Under the pieces are notes generated by a model that saw only the letters and a program-made list of their open reading frames with translations, did not search any database and was not told the origin of the DNA. A stretch of DNA of 64,000 nucleotides, from positions 25,597,501 through 25,661,500 of the forward strand of contig NW_024466512.1 of NCBI RefSeq assembly GCF_017591425.1. Reading direction: 5' to 3'. This document shows, piece by piece, positions 21,726 through 33,599 of this stretch (positions within the stretch are counted from its first letter, which is position 1; each line of letters opens with the position of its first letter). The DNA comes from Ochotona curzoniae (taxonomy: Eukaryota; Chordata; Mammalia; Lagomorpha; Ochotonidae). A program made the translations under genes and the position numbers.

Positions 21726-22900
21726 CCAGGCCCTTTCAAAAGAGGTATGAGGCCCACTGAGGCTCAGAGCCAGGACTTCAGTGAGACTTGAGCTGTGTCC
21801 TGTAGTGATTCCCAGCCTGGGTTCCAGGAGAACACTAGTTTCATGAAGTGTTGCAGGCCAACACACAAGTTCTGCAGTATATGAAGTTGCAGGCAAGCAG
21901 ACAAGATGTGCCGGGTCATTAGAAGCTCTAAGAAGCTTTGCAAAAAGAAATCTTGTGCACTTTTTTAAAACCCAATGTGTTCCCCACATTCTTGCCTCTT
22001 GTTCACTTGGCAGAACATACACAGCACCCTGCTGCACACAAGCTAAACCTACGTTATTGGCAGCTCTGGGGTGAGAGAAGCCTGAGCCACCTGCCACGTG
22101 CCAGGTATGAGAGCTTAGGCAATGTTCTTCACCTGCGGGTTTCTCAGTTTCCAGTACATACGATGGCAGTTGCGGTGGTGACCACAGCATTGGAAGCAAT
22201 TCAGGAGATGGCATGATACCATCCCACCTGACTCACTGTGGGTGCTGGGTCACTGTCCTGTCCTCCCCTTCACCCAGCCACTTTCACATGCTGGTGCACA
22301 TAACCAATGTTCCCACGTGGGCAGGTGATGCCAGCTGTGAACACAACAAGGGTACTCTGTCCGTCGGGAGCCACTGCTCTCAGTCCATGCACAGTTGCAG
22401 TGTTTCTCAGTGGCCTGTTGGCTTCCTCTTGCTTGGGGCAATGGCTGCTTTCCACATGCTCCAGCTTGGGGGCCTCTGTTGGGGAAGGAAACAAGGAGGA
22501 GTTGCAGGTTTTCCTCGCTCAGTGAAGCAGTGAGCTGCTTCCCACCCACAAACACTGTTTCTATTATTTTGGGGGGAGTCTGTTATTGTTCTCTGTGGAA
22601 GAAGTCAGTTGTGAGAGAGAAAACTTCTGTTTCCGGCAGTTTATTTATTTTTTTATATCAAATCCCTGGTATCAAGCCTTCATCTCGAGCTGTAGATCTG
22701 GGAACTCTGCCATGTGCGAACATGTGGGCAGGGGTTTGTTTGGCTTTGGTTTAGAGCGTGCAGCAGCTTCCTCTGTCGCCTGCACAGCTGTGTGTGCTTC
22801 TAACCAGCAAGGGTCTTTAGGAGCTTGAAACTGCTCTGTTGGAAATGTGAAGGTTTCTTGAGTCACAAAAAGTATGAAAAATGTGCTTCTTACCACTCAA
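21726..22900. other. Intergenic stretch, no clear feature
   Basis: Several overlapping frames of 70-170 codons are open on both strands (for example 21702-22214 minus), which is what moderately GC-rich non-coding DNA gives. None resembles a known protein. Confidence 0.45.
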
Positions 22901-22906
22901 AACCCA

Positions 22907-22948
22907 TCATATATATATCATATATATATGATGATGATATATATATTC
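22907..22948. repeat. AT-rich imperfect palindrome
   Basis: CATATATATATCATATATAT followed by GATGATGATATATATATTC makes overlapping self-complementary TCATATATATATGA units. Confidence 0.85.
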
Positions 22949-23169
22949 ATTCTATGGTTCAGTTAGAACTTGGGGTCTTCAAGTTTCTTGTTTGCTTGTA
23001 AAGTGAGAAATGATAGCTAGGACAAGGGCACTACTGATGGGCACAGCAGCTTCTTTGTGACTTTTAGTCTCTATTCAAGGCACTTATTAAACTCCAACTG
23101 TATACAATTGGTAATGGGCATGGAAGACCAGGTGCAGGCATTTGCTTTGAGGAGAGTTGGGATTTTTTG

Positions 23170-23477
23170 TTTGTTTAGATTTATTTTACTAATTGAGAAG
23201 CAGAGTGACACAAAGAGGTGGAAACACAGAGATAGGCAGACATGGGGTTGGAGGAGGGTTTTGTATCTGTTGATTCATTCCCTCGAATGGCTCCAACAGT
23301 CAGGGCCGGTCCAGGCTGAAACCAGGAGCCCACTGGGCCACTTTCTGTTGCATTCCCAGGTGCATTACAGCAAACTGGTTCAGAAACTAGGTAGCTGGGA
23401 CTTGAGCTATTGCTCTAATATGGAATACCAGTATTGCAGGTGGTGGCTTTACCCACTGAGCCATGATGTCAACCTCA
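23170..23477 (-). mobile_element. Old CSINE, minus strand
   Basis: TTTAGATTTATTTTACTAAT tail, then CTGTTGATTCATTCCCTCG, AGGCTGAAACCAGGAGCCC and TTGCAGGTGGTGGCTTTACC, in antisense order. Confidence 0.85.
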
Positions 23478-23570
23478 AGAGAGAGCTGGGATTTTATCGG
23501 AAAAGAATCAAAAGTTGTGGAAGGTGTTCAAGCAAGGTCAGAACATGATCAAACGGCACCTGTGGAAAAT
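23478..23570 (-). mobile_element. L2-like fragment
   Basis: GGGATTTTATCGGAAAAGAA followed by GTGTTCAAGCAAGGTCAGAA and CATGATCAAACGGCACC recalls the reverse L2 consensus. It is short and diverged. Confidence 0.45.
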
Positions 23571-24660
23571 CCTTCAGGAAATCATGAGAAACGTAATTTG
23601 GAAAGGAAGAGAAGAGAAAAACAATTAGAAGATAATCATAACAAGATGTGGACTGAGTCAGCCAGAGAATGGGAACAGAGCCTGAAGTGAGGTGACAGGC
23701 CCTGGGGACTGGCTGTGCCTTTGATATCGGGTTAGGAGCAGGGAATGAGTCAGCCATGGCCCCAGAGCCCTACCAATAGCCCACATCTTCCAGAACTTTG
23801 TCTCTACTCCATTGCTGTCTCTAAGGCAACCACCCCTTTTTGTCCCACTAGAAAATCATACTTACTCAATGCCTGAAGCAGCCACCCCACCTCCCACCCC
23901 AAAATGCTCCCTTTCCTCTGTTCCCCAGACACTTCCAACTCTTTGTCTTGCCTGATGGTGTTTCTGAGGTAACCAGTTCAGCACATCTAAATCCCCTTCG
24001 GATTAGGAACAGTTTGAGAAGTAAGTGCAGGGCTCAGATAGGCAATGGAGTGTGCATAAATGTTTAACAATTGGCTTACAGTGTTCTAGAACATTTAGCC
24101 ATTGGTGCTTATTAGCAGGTGCTGCTTGGTGCACACACATCACTGTGAATCACTTGTGCAACTTTATTTCTGGAATGGAGAACAGGCCTTAATTCTTTAG
24201 CTCTGAGCCTCAGCACATATATAATTTAATTGTGAGGTTGATGACATGATAATACTGATGGCATGCTAGTACTACTGGTGATCACCTGTACAGATGCTAG
24301 CCTTTATGGCATGCATTAGATTTAACTTTCCTCTCTTCCCCTTTGCTGGAGGGCATCAGCAAAGAGAGGGGAGGGGGGTCCTCATGCAAAATGGAGCTAT
24401 AGGAGTCCGGAAGACTTAGATAGGGAGGTGAAAGTAGATCACAACACAGTTACACTGGGAGCAGGGCCAGGAGAGCACCACGGTCATGAGAGCTTCTAGA
24501 AGGATAGGGGCTGAGCCAGAGCAGCACTGCGGGAGGTGCAGCTGGCAGTCCTGTAGGTGAGGGTCTGGAAAGGGATGCCTTGGAGACTGGAGCCCTGAAG
24601 CTGCAGCTCCAGCTGGGATGCCGTACAAATGGCCAGGACAGAGCTGACCGAGATCTAAAT
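23571..24660. other. Intergenic stretch, no clear feature
   Basis: No gene or named repeat recognised. Confidence 0.45.
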
Positions 24661-24669
24661 TGGGGATCT

Positions 24670-24990
24670 CTCATTCATTGTTCAACAGGTATTTATGTGT
24701 GTGCCTTTATTTCACAGGTATGATTCTAGACAACAAGATACAACATAAGTGAAGCAGACAATCTGTGCCCACATGGGATTTACATTATATGAGAAAGAAA
24801 ATAAATGACATATACAAAGATTGTATAAACCAGAACAAACCGGGTGGTGATAGGTGTGATGGAGAGAAATGCAGTGGCCAGGAGGTCTGGAGATAGAGTT
24901 GTTAATGATCTTAGCTGAGGTGGTGTATGTTTTCCTGGGAGGGTGACATTTCAACAGACTTGGAAGGCTGTGTGAATGGAGACTAAGCAT
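24670..24990 (-). mobile_element. L2-like element, antisense
   Basis: ATTCATTGTTCAACAGGTAT, GGTATGATTCTAGACAACAA, CCCACATGGGATTTACATTA and GGGAGGGTGACATTTCAACA follow the reverse L2 3' end. This is an old copy. Confidence 0.65.
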
Positions 24991-25107
24991 AAATATGCCA
25001 GATTAAGGGGCTAAGTCACAGGTTTTGAAAGAGAATCTCACAATCACTTACACGATGAATTAGAAAAGAATAGAATCATAGTCAAAATTGTAAAGTATGT
25101 AGAATTG

Positions 25108-25450
25108 GGACCAGGGCCAGGGCCATGGCATAGCAGGCTAGGCCTCTATCTATGGTGCCAGGAACCCATGTGAGTGCCAGTTTCAGTCTTGGCAGTTCCA
25201 CTTCCAATCCAGCTCCCTGCTTATGTTCTGGGAAGGCAGCAGAGGACAGCCCGGGTCCTGGGGCTCTTGTACCCATGTGGGAGATTTAAAAGAAGATCCT
25301 GGCTCCTGGCTTCAGACAGGCCCAGCTTCTGGCCGTTGTGGCCATTTTGAGCATGAACCAGCAGATGGAAGATCTCTCCCCTGTGTTTTTCCTTCTCTCT
25401 ATATAACTGTGCCTTTCAGGTAAAAATCAATTAATCTTTTTTTTTTTTAA
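25108..25450 (+). mobile_element. Full-length CSINE, plus strand
   Basis: CAGGGCCAGGGCCATGGCAT opens it. AATCCAGCTCCCTGCTTATG, GGCTCCTGGCTTCAGACAGG and GAACCAGCAGATGGAAGATC follow, and an AATTAATC tail ends in a T run. Confidence 0.9.
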
Positions 25451-26039
25451 TGTAGAAGAATTAAGCCTAACTTGAAAGGTGTTTGGCTTTCATGCTTACT
25501 GCTGCCTGCAGCAACATGAGCAGGGTTGGAGACAGGGTGATGTGCAATTGAGAACATAAGAAATGAAACAGAGTGTCGGGCAGCCCCTAGGTGCTTGGGG
25601 ATGCGGGTTTGAAGAGGGGAAGTCTAGGGGCATAGAACCAGTGGGCATGTGGGGACCTGGGAAGCCACCTTTAGGCAGGTGGAACAAATCTGGGATTTCC
25701 TTATGTGCTTGGTCATGGGCAAGGTGAGGAGAGCAGAAAGGAGACCCCAGGTCAGCATGCTGCCCAGGTGTGCTGGTGAACCAGGCCTGGAGAAATGAAT
25801 CTTGAGGAAAGGTTTTGTATTTTATATAGTTTAATGTATGTTATGTGATTCCTCATTACTGAGGTTTTTGGTTCATTCTGGAATTTATTATTTTCTGAAT
25901 TACCTTAAGAGAGTTTGCTGTAATATATATGTATGTGTATGATGTGACATACCTTAAATTTCAAAGATCCAGACTTTACAAAATTGAAAAAGGAAGGCTT
26001 ATAAATGAGCAAATTCATAACTAAAAATATGCCACTGAG

Positions 26040-26520
26040 TCCCTCAGTGACTTAGATGGAGCAGTGGATAGCATATCCAAATGCACATGGAGGATGTGGC
26101 AGTACATTGGAGCCTGCGGAGGACACCTGGTACCATAACAGAGGACAGAGGGCAGAACAAATTGATCAACTACCCGGCCAAGCATTGGCAGTGAAGACTC
26201 TAAGGTGGACTGTGTCAGCCAGTGAATTCTGGAGAGACTTCACTGTGCTTGGAGTGATGAGATTGACAGCAATTCAAAACTGCTGAACTGTCAAAACCAC
26301 TTGAGCAAGACCCTTGGAGCATGCCTAACATAGAATTGTTGGGAGGCTGGATGTGGCATCTCTCCTTATCTCCCCTTTTCCCCCAATACAGGAAGAAAAA
26401 AAGATGATGTGAAAAAAAAAATGGTCTCACCCACTTTCCTCTAGCTCTTAACCCTTTGCACCCTAATCAACTATATAAAAATTATCAAAAATAAAATTAA
26501 AAATAAAGAAAAAGAAATGA
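26040..26520 (+). mobile_element. Probable L1 3' end, lagomorph type
   Basis: A non-coding stretch without open frames ends in an A-rich run of AAAATAAAATTAAAAATAAAG type, as a retroposed L1 3' end would. I assign L1 from this tail and general resemblance only. Confidence 0.45.
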
Positions 26521-27680
26521 GACAAATGCAAGATAAAAACTACAAAAGTGGTCTGCCAGAAGGAAGCCACCTTCTCTGAGCAAGGAGGTAGAGCCAGCAG
26601 GTTCACGGCCTCAGTCTTCCATTGAACTATTGGGGAGTCAAGTCACAGGAGCTGATGTACAAAACCACTGATAAATACATCTCATGTGGATGTCAACCAG
26701 CCAATGCTTGATGATCAGGAAGCAACAAGTACAGAGGTCAGTATGTGACTGTCTCAAGGATATCATAAAGCACACAGGTCTATGGCCTATGGCATTGCCA
26801 AACTGCAGACAGTGCCTGCAGGCCTGCCTCAACCTGCATCTCAGACTTTTGCTGACTTGTGCACCATTGCCTGCAGGAATCTAACCTTGGTCTCTGGTGC
26901 CAGCAGTCTGTGAACTCAAGATTCCAGGCACAATCTGCCCTGCTCTTCCATATCAAGTCACATTGTTATTTTTGACAAACTGCCTGTGGCAAATCTATTG
27001 ATTATTTCAGTTATTCTCTAGCGGGCTTTATGGGGGGAAGCTTTATGCTATAGAAATATTTGTAACCCTAAGTTACAAAGCTGATCTTAGGTCACAGTGA
27101 AATGAGAACCAACCAGAGGCTGATAATAATATATTGCCAGTTCCATAGTTACTCATAATGCCCTTAGCAGTGGACCCTGTCCCATTTTATATGTCCACCA
27201 ACTAGATTTCTGTTACTCCCATAGTGGGTTCTATGGGGTGTCCCCAAGAAACCTTTTTCATAATGGAGGCATTAATGCCCTTAAATACTGGCAGTATTGG
27301 GTGCTGATGGCTCTCTGACAGACAGCCATTTGCCTAAGGTTAGGTCCCTCCCTAGGAGCAGCCATACCCAATTGTCTCCAGGACAACACCCCTTGCCTAT
27401 TTTGTTCTGTTTCCTTCACTCCCCATAGGTGTGGATCCTAAGGGCAGCCCCAACAGACTTCTGCATGAAGACCCCCCGACCCATGTCAGGGCCTGTTCCC
27501 CAAGGAACCCACCCAAAGAACACGCCTTGGATGGGTTCCCTGCCATAGCTGCCTTGCCCCCAACCACATTTCTTTCTAGATAAGTAGGGCTTATCTGCCC
27601 CTAAAATTGTAACCTCTTTTTGTGTGTCCTGGTAGACTTAGCATCTGTCCTTCTGTATAGATGACAGTCCCAAATGACAG
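26521..27680. other. Possible unnamed repeat, no gene
   Basis: Two related blocks, near 27005-27042 (TTATTCTCTAGCGGGCTTTA) and 27212-27246 (TTACTCCCATAGTGGGTTCT), suggest internal duplication. The segment may belong to an LTR or L1 remnant but I cannot name it. Confidence 0.35.
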
Positions 27681-27689
27681 GCTTGACAG

Positions 27690-28020
27690 CACCATTTCTG
27701 AATGAGGGTTGCAACACACAGTTAGGCCACCTCCTGAGGTGTGTGCATCCCATATTGGAATACATGAATTTGGGTCCTGTCTCTGCTCCTGACCCAGCTC
27801 CCTGCTCATATGATTCTGGAAGGCAGCACATGATGTCTTAAGGGCCTAGGGTCTCTATTATCCATGTGGAAGACCTTGAGAGGGATTCCAGCTCCTGGCT
27901 TCTGGCTGGCTCAGCTCTGGCTGTTACAGGCATTTGAAAAGCAAACAGTGGAAGATCATCTCTGTCTCTCTCCTTGCCTTTCAGATAAATAAAAATAAAC
28001 ATATAAGATTTTTTTTGAAA
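27690..28020 (+). mobile_element. CSINE, plus strand
   Basis: GTGCATCCCATATTGGAATA, CCAGCTCCCTGCTCATATGA and CAGCTCCTGGCTTCTGGCTG precede a CT-rich run and AAATAAAAATAAAC tail. Confidence 0.87.
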
Positions 28021-28744
28021 AAAAGGACACTGTTTCTCATTGCAGGCGGATTGCAGAAGGATTCTGTCTGAGACATGGAAGGAGAGTGTGTATGTCACAC
28101 TGTTTCTCTGAAGCCGGTTTGGCTGGGGATGCCGCCAGGAAGTAGAAGTCTTTCATCACCACCTGGGAGGAAAAGGGGGCTCAACGGCCCAGCAGAAACC
28201 AGCTCACGTGGTGCATTTGGTCCTAAACTCAAGGTTCAGCACAACACATTGGAGACGTTTGTTCTAAATGTGTGTACCTCAGACAGAACAATTTGGAGGT
28301 GGGGACCAGGGACTCACTTTTAACATAGTCACCTCTTAGTGTTTGTGGCCAATGGTCTACTCTTTAACAATTCCAGAGGAATCTTGTACTCGTTGTTTTA
28401 AATTGTGCAGAGAATACTGTAGCTCTGAGTTCAGTGCTCAGTGCTGTGTTTATGGATAGCCCAAAAGTGTTAACTTACAGGGAATGTGTGCTCCCATAGT
28501 GGCAGAGAGCCTGGCATCTTTCAAAAGCTTTCTGAGGCAGATGAAGCAACCTACATTCTACTAGCAAGAGTCAGCTTCAGTGGAACACACAGAGAGGATT
28601 TGTGCTGAAGGAAGGCCTTGCCTTACATAGCTTGGGAGGAGGGCCCAGGGCAGAAGGGAAAGAGAGACAGGGTAGTGTCAGAGCAGGCTGGTGGGTCTCA
28701 TGGGAGACTCCCTGGTACAGGGTCTGCCAGGTCACCATGAGTGT

Positions 28745-29090
28745 TTGTGTCAGTCTGGGCTGCTGTAATAGAAAGGCCATCCCCTGAGTGCCTTATATAG
28801 TACACCTAGAGCCTAGCAAGTCCATGATCAAGACACACGTGGAGTCTGATCCTGAAGTCTGTCTCTTGGCTGCAGAGGGCTGCCTTCCTGCTGTGTCCTC
28901 ACACGACAGATGGAGAGCAGTCCCTCGGGTCTCCTCTCTGAAGACACCAGTCCATTCCCATAGGCCCTGCTCTCATACCCTAGACACTCCCCAAAGCCCC
29001 CACCTCCCAATACTCTCACATGGAGTGTTCTATCACAACATAGGAATTCAGAGGGGGTCTGGATACCAACATTGAGGCCACAACATTGAC
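28745..29090 (-). mobile_element. MaLR (MLT1-type) LTR, antisense
   Basis: GTCTGGGCTGCTGTAATAGA, TTCCTGCTGTGTCCTCACAC, CCAAAGCCCCCACCTCCCAA and TTCTATCACAACATAGGAAT match the reverse order of the MLT1/MST long terminal repeat. It is a solitary, non-coding, ancient endogenous-retrovirus-like LTR. Confidence 0.75.
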
Positions 29091-29500
29091 AAAAAAACAA
29101 AAACAAAAACAGGAACACACTGCTTGCTTGTTTCCTGCATACATTGCTACCCACATGTTTATTCTCAACTTCGAGCTTTTCTCGCTACCAGTCTCACCAC
29201 TTGATCTGTTAAAATATCAGTCCACTCCTACATAACAGATCCAGATGTCAGAGAGCATAAGGATGAGCTTGGGAGCTGTGTGTTTTACAGCCTCCAAGTT
29301 ATCCCCCTGTGCTGCCAAGGTTGAGAACCCAATGATGTGGCTGAGACGGACTGGCACAGTTACCTGTACAGCCTGGCTGGGATGGATCATGATTCAGCCT
29401 CCTTCCTATACAGCTAAAAAGATAAAGTGACAAAGGCGCCTTTCCTACTCCCTGCTGATGTTTGTACTTGCTAACTAAAACAATGTCATTTAAAGAAAGA
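29091..29500. other. Intergenic stretch, no clear feature
   Basis: A (CAAAA)n-like run near 29092-29111, otherwise nothing recognised. Confidence 0.45.
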
Positions 29501-29504
29501 ATTT

Positions 29505-29803
29505 GTTGATTTTTATTTATTTCCAGAGAGAAGGAGAGACAGAGAGAAAGGTCTTCCATCTACTGGTTCACTCTCAAAATGGCCACAATGGTCAGAGCTG
29601 AACCACTCCAGCCAGGAGCCAGGAGCTTCTTCTGGTTCTCCCACGCAAGTTTAGGATCCCAAGGCCTTGGGTCATCCTCTAATGCCTTTCCAGTGGGGAG
29701 CTGGATGGGAAGTAGGGCAGCCAGGATACAAACTAGTGCCCGTAAGGGGTTGTCACCACTTGTAGGTGGAGGATTAGCCATTTGGGCCATCATGCTAGCC
29801 TGT
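29505..29803 (-). mobile_element. CSINE, minus strand
   Basis: GATTTTTATTTATTTCCAGA tail, GGTCTTCCATCTACTGGTTC, CCAGGAGCCAGGAGCTTCTT and ATTTGGGCCATCATGCTAGC in antisense order. Confidence 0.88.
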
Positions 29804-31060
29804 AAAATACTGTTTTTTTAATTGAGAAACATTTCTTCCATGTCCTGGACAACAACTTGCACCATCAAGCACTTACCACTGGTAGTAAGCAAGGTAGCAG
29901 AAGTAACTGCCTCTCTTTCAAATGCTGAGTCCACTGCAATGGCTGATCTGCAGGACAGTGTTGCCTAATGCCGGAAGGACAAAGAGCCACCTGCCTCTCC
30001 CAGAGGTACCTACACCATCTTGGATAGATGGGGGTTAGTGGGCAGGAGCAGAACAGGGCAGCAAGATATTGCATTTAGTGGAATTTGGAGCGGATGAAAT
30101 CAAGTTACCTAAAGACATTGAAATGACTGGGTTGAACTGAAAGAGTAAGAAGGAACTCAATTTCCGTTTTTTCCATATCCCAGCCAGAAGAAAGAAAATC
30201 AGTTCTTCTAAAGACAGAACAATAAAGGTCAGATTTTCCCCATATGCAAAGGCAAAGGATGTGATTTTTGCACCTTGAGAAAAGGGTTTGTAAATACCCA
30301 TGTACACACACCTATGTACATGCGCCCTGTGCAAATAGCTGCACTTCCACATGTTACACATCAAGGCAAAATGAACTTGGACTCAGAAATTGCTGGCATT
30401 CTTGGGGGGGGGGGGAGAGCAGAAGCTTACCAGGAGAAAATCCTGGTACTGGCATACATCTGGGACATGCCCTTGACAACCTAGTTTGTCTCTGTACTGC
30501 AAGTGAGCTGGCAGTGCTTCCGTGACCAAGGACATGGAAATTCTACTTGTCACCATTTGGGGTCGGTATTTTCCACTTTAAGAGGTCTCTGGGCTGCATA
30601 GCACCACCCCTCTGCTGGGGACAGCTTGAAGTATTCGTGGCTAAAGGCCTTTATTGCAGTTGATATTGTGTCCTTACTATATGCTGGCGTGAGTTCTCTT
30701 TATCTGCGAAGGGCAGCATCAGGGCTGTATCAGTCATTCATCTGGACGGCACTTTTTTAGACCAGCATCCCAGAGCACAGATTTTTCCTCCCACCGAGCG
30801 TTTGAGATTCCAGACTACAAACAGGGTGGAAGCAGCCACTGGAGGCAGCACTTCTGTAGGGAAGGAGGCCAGTCCTGGCTGTGAGCCTGGCTCTGACCCT
30901 CAACAGCTGTGTGGCCTTAGATAATAAACTTCACCTCTCTCATCCACTGTTTCCCTCAAAAAGAAAACACACAGACACACAGGAGTTAGTCCTAAATGCT
31001 TCTTTTTTTTTTTTTCCAGTTTATTATGAAAGTTAAAGAGCTGAGGGTTTAATAGGTAAA
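29804..31060. other. Intergenic stretch with a MIR fragment and a G run
   Basis: 30880-30960 looks like an antisense MIR piece (CAACAGCTGTGTGGCCTTAG). A run of 12 G lies at 30404-30415. No gene seen. Confidence 0.5.
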
Positions 31061-31078
31061 GCACAGAGAATTCCTTTT

Positions 31079-31370
31079 CTTTTTTTTAAAAAAAAGATCT
31101 ACTTATTTTTATTTGAAAAACAGATTTACAGAGAGGGAAAACAGAGAGAGATTTTCCAACCACTGGTTCACTCCAAAGGGCCACAGTGGCTGAGACCTGG
31201 CCGTTCTGAAACCAAGCACCCTAAGCCTGGGCCGTCTTTTGCTGCTTTCCCAGGTCATAAACAAGGAGCTGGATCAGAAGTAGAGCAGCCAGGACTCGAA
31301 CCAGTGCCCAAATGGGATACCAACACCACAGGTAGAGGCTTAATATGCTATGGCACACCGCTGGCCCCTT
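31079..31370 (-). mobile_element. CSINE, minus strand
   Basis: AAGATCTACTTATTTTTATT tail, CCAACCACTGGTTCACTCC, GGAGCTGGATCAGAAGTAGA and GCTATGGCACACCGCTGGCC. Confidence 0.88.
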
Positions 31371-31738
31371 GCATAAAGGCTTCTTAAGGCAATGAAAACT
31401 CCTCTGTAATCCTATCATGGTGTTTATGAAAAGATCCAATGCAGAAAACCAATGAAAACACAATGAGTCCTGGTGACAACAATCCTGGACTTGGAATGAC
31501 AATGCCAACTTGCTGTGAGTTCATTGGAGGTACCACTCTGGTGGGGATGTTGGTAATTAAGGAAGCTGTACGTGTCATAGGTTGGCAAAGGGGACCTAAG
31601 AAGGCTCTGAAGCTACTTAAGTTTGCTGTGAATCTGAAACCGCTCTGAAAAATAGTCTGTTTAAAAAATAAAAAGTGTTACCGCATTCATGGGCACTGAG
31701 TATCTGGTTTTTTTTTTTAATGCCATTTCCGCTATACA

Positions 31739-32072
31739 TTTTTTTTTAAGATTTATTTTATTTTATTGGAAAGTCAGATATACAGAGAGGAGGAGAGACA
31801 GAGAGGAAGATCTTCCGTCCGATGAGTCACTCCCCAAGTGACCTCAACGGCCGATGCTATGACAATCCGAAGCCAGGATCCAGGAGCTTCTTCTGGGTCT
31901 CCCACACGGGTGCAGGGTTCCAAGGCTTTGGGCTGTCCTTGACTGCTTTCCCAAGCCACAAGCAGGGAGCTGGATGGGAAGTGGAGCTGCCGGGATTAGA
32001 ACCGGCACCCATATGGGATCCCGGGGCGTTCAAGGCGAGGACTTTAGCCACTAGGCCATGCCGCCGGGCCCA
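31739..32072 (-). mobile_element. Young full-length CSINE with apparent 3' transduction
   Basis: A near-consensus antisense copy ends at GCCGCCGGGCCC. The 17-base GAGTATCTGGTTTTTTT is present at 31698-31714 and 32073-32089 as a target-site duplication. Between the element's own A tail (T run 31739-31747 on this strand) and the duplication lies a 20-base non-SINE segment (31719-31738) and a second T run (31708-31718). That is the signature of a transcript that read through its first tail and was polyadenylated further on. Confidence 0.92.
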
Positions 32073-32089
32073 GAGTATCTGGTTTTTTT

Positions 32090-32408
32090 AAAAAATGTGT
32101 TGATTGATTTAAAATACAGAGGGAGAACAAAAAGGAGAGAAGAGAGAGAGAGAGTGGTGTTTATTTGCTGGTTCATTTCCAAATGCCTAAAACAGTCAGG
32201 GCTGGGCCAGTCTGAAACCTGGAGCTTGAAATTCCAGCCAGGTCTCCCTCATGTGGCAGCAACCCAAGTACTTGTACCTTCATCCATCGCTTTCCCAGGT
32301 TCATTAGCAGGAAACTAGATCACAAGCAGAGGAGGCTGGGTTCCAGTGGGCACTTGCTGTGGGATGCTGGTGTCCCAGGCAGCAGGTTAACTTGCTGACC
32401 CCAAAGCA
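32090..32408 (-). mobile_element. Older CSINE, minus strand, with the younger copy in its tail
   Basis: AATGTGTTGATTGATTTAAA tail, a GA run, TGCTGGTTCATTTCCAAATG, CCTGGAGCTTGAAATTCCAG and AACTTGCTGACCCCAAAGC. The younger SINE landed at its A-rich tail. Confidence 0.85.
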
Positions 32409-32729
32409 TCTCTTTAATGTGCTGGCATAAGTTACCTTGGCCCTGTGGTTTTCCAGCTCTGGGGCTGCACAAGGAGTATAGGTTTGGGAATTGGCCCAGT
32501 TTCCATCCTTTACACTTGAAGACACTTGGATGACAGGCAATTTGCTGACATGTCCCCTACGTGCACAAGAGTTTGACAGAAACTACCAATCAGCAGCTTG
32601 TTCTCTGTGGAGAACGTGCCAATGGACTTAGATTACCCTCCAGAGAGGGAGATGGGCCTGTGTTTTCACATTCAAAGTGGGGAACAAACCCTGGGGATCA
32701 TTGCAAAGACGATACATGGAAGATCATTC

Positions 32730-33175
32730 TATGTCATTTTCCCCTTAATTTGAGTGAGGTGGCTCTTACATCTGTTTCTCTAAGTAGTCCATTAATATCC
32801 TTTGCCTGTTGTTCTGTTGGTTATGTTGTGGTTTTCTTGCTGATTTGTGGAACTTGCTCATGTATTACAAACCAATCCTCTTCTTGTATGTAGATTGCAA
32901 ATACTTGCTCCTCGGTATTTTCTGATTTTTGAGCTGCTAAATGGTGGTGCTTTTTAAACATGGAGCTTTTTTTTTTACTTTCAATACAGCTAAATATATC
33001 ACTTGTTTATGGTTTTGTGCCATGTCAAGAGAGATTTAAACATGATGTAAAGGGGAATATTTTGTGTTCTTTTTTGTTTTATGTTATGATTTTTATTTTG
33101 ACATTTAAATCTTTAATCCACTGGAATTTATTTTTGTGGACCAAGTGAGGCAGGTGTGGAGTCTAGGTTTCTCTT
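32730..33175 (-). mobile_element. L1 fragment, antisense
   Basis: AT-rich sequence on this strand including TTTAATCCACTGGAATTTAT and TTTTTGTGGACCAAGTGAGG, a phrase typical of reversed L1M-type elements. No open frame. Confidence 0.6.
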
Positions 33176-33379
33176 GCCCTGAGTAGCTGTCCTAGATTCT
33201 TCATTAAATAATCTATGATTTGAAACCAACTTTAGGTTTTGAAAAAAAAATAAATGAAGGTCAGTGACTTCTAAATTTGGCAACAAGAGGGCATGCAGAA
33301 CTTTAGATTCTCAGCTCTTTTTTGAATTATGTCTGTTGTCATTTGGAAAAAGAAGAAATCAATGTGCATTGAACTGGAA

Positions 33380-33595
33380 ATTGAGATCAACACAGAGCTG
33401 TGTGGGAGAGTGGAAAGCACATGGGCTCACAAGTTAGAAACCCTGACTACATTCTCGCGTTGACTAATTGTGGGCGAGTCAGGGACCTGCTCTGGTGTTT
33501 CACCATTCTCCTCTGTAAAATGGGTCTAATCATAGCATCTATGCCATGGCCGGCTGTGGAAATCAGGTGCACGTATGTATGAGGAAGAGTTTTCT
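33380..33595 (-). mobile_element. MIR element, antisense
   Basis: GGAAAGCACATGGGCTCACA, GGGCGAGTCAGGGACCTGCT and TCCTCTGTAAAATGGGTCTA follow the reverse MIR consensus well. Confidence 0.8.
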
Positions 33596-33599
33596 GAAA

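Noticed and set aside
21702..22214. 170-codon frame (minus) in intergenic DNA
   Set aside because: Starts in a SINE 5' end and shows no recognisable protein motif.
28745..29090. Intact endogenous retrovirus
   Set aside because: Only a solitary, ancient MaLR-type LTR is present, with no internal coding genes nearby.
30404..30415. G-quadruplex
   Set aside because: Only one G run; no set of four spaced runs.
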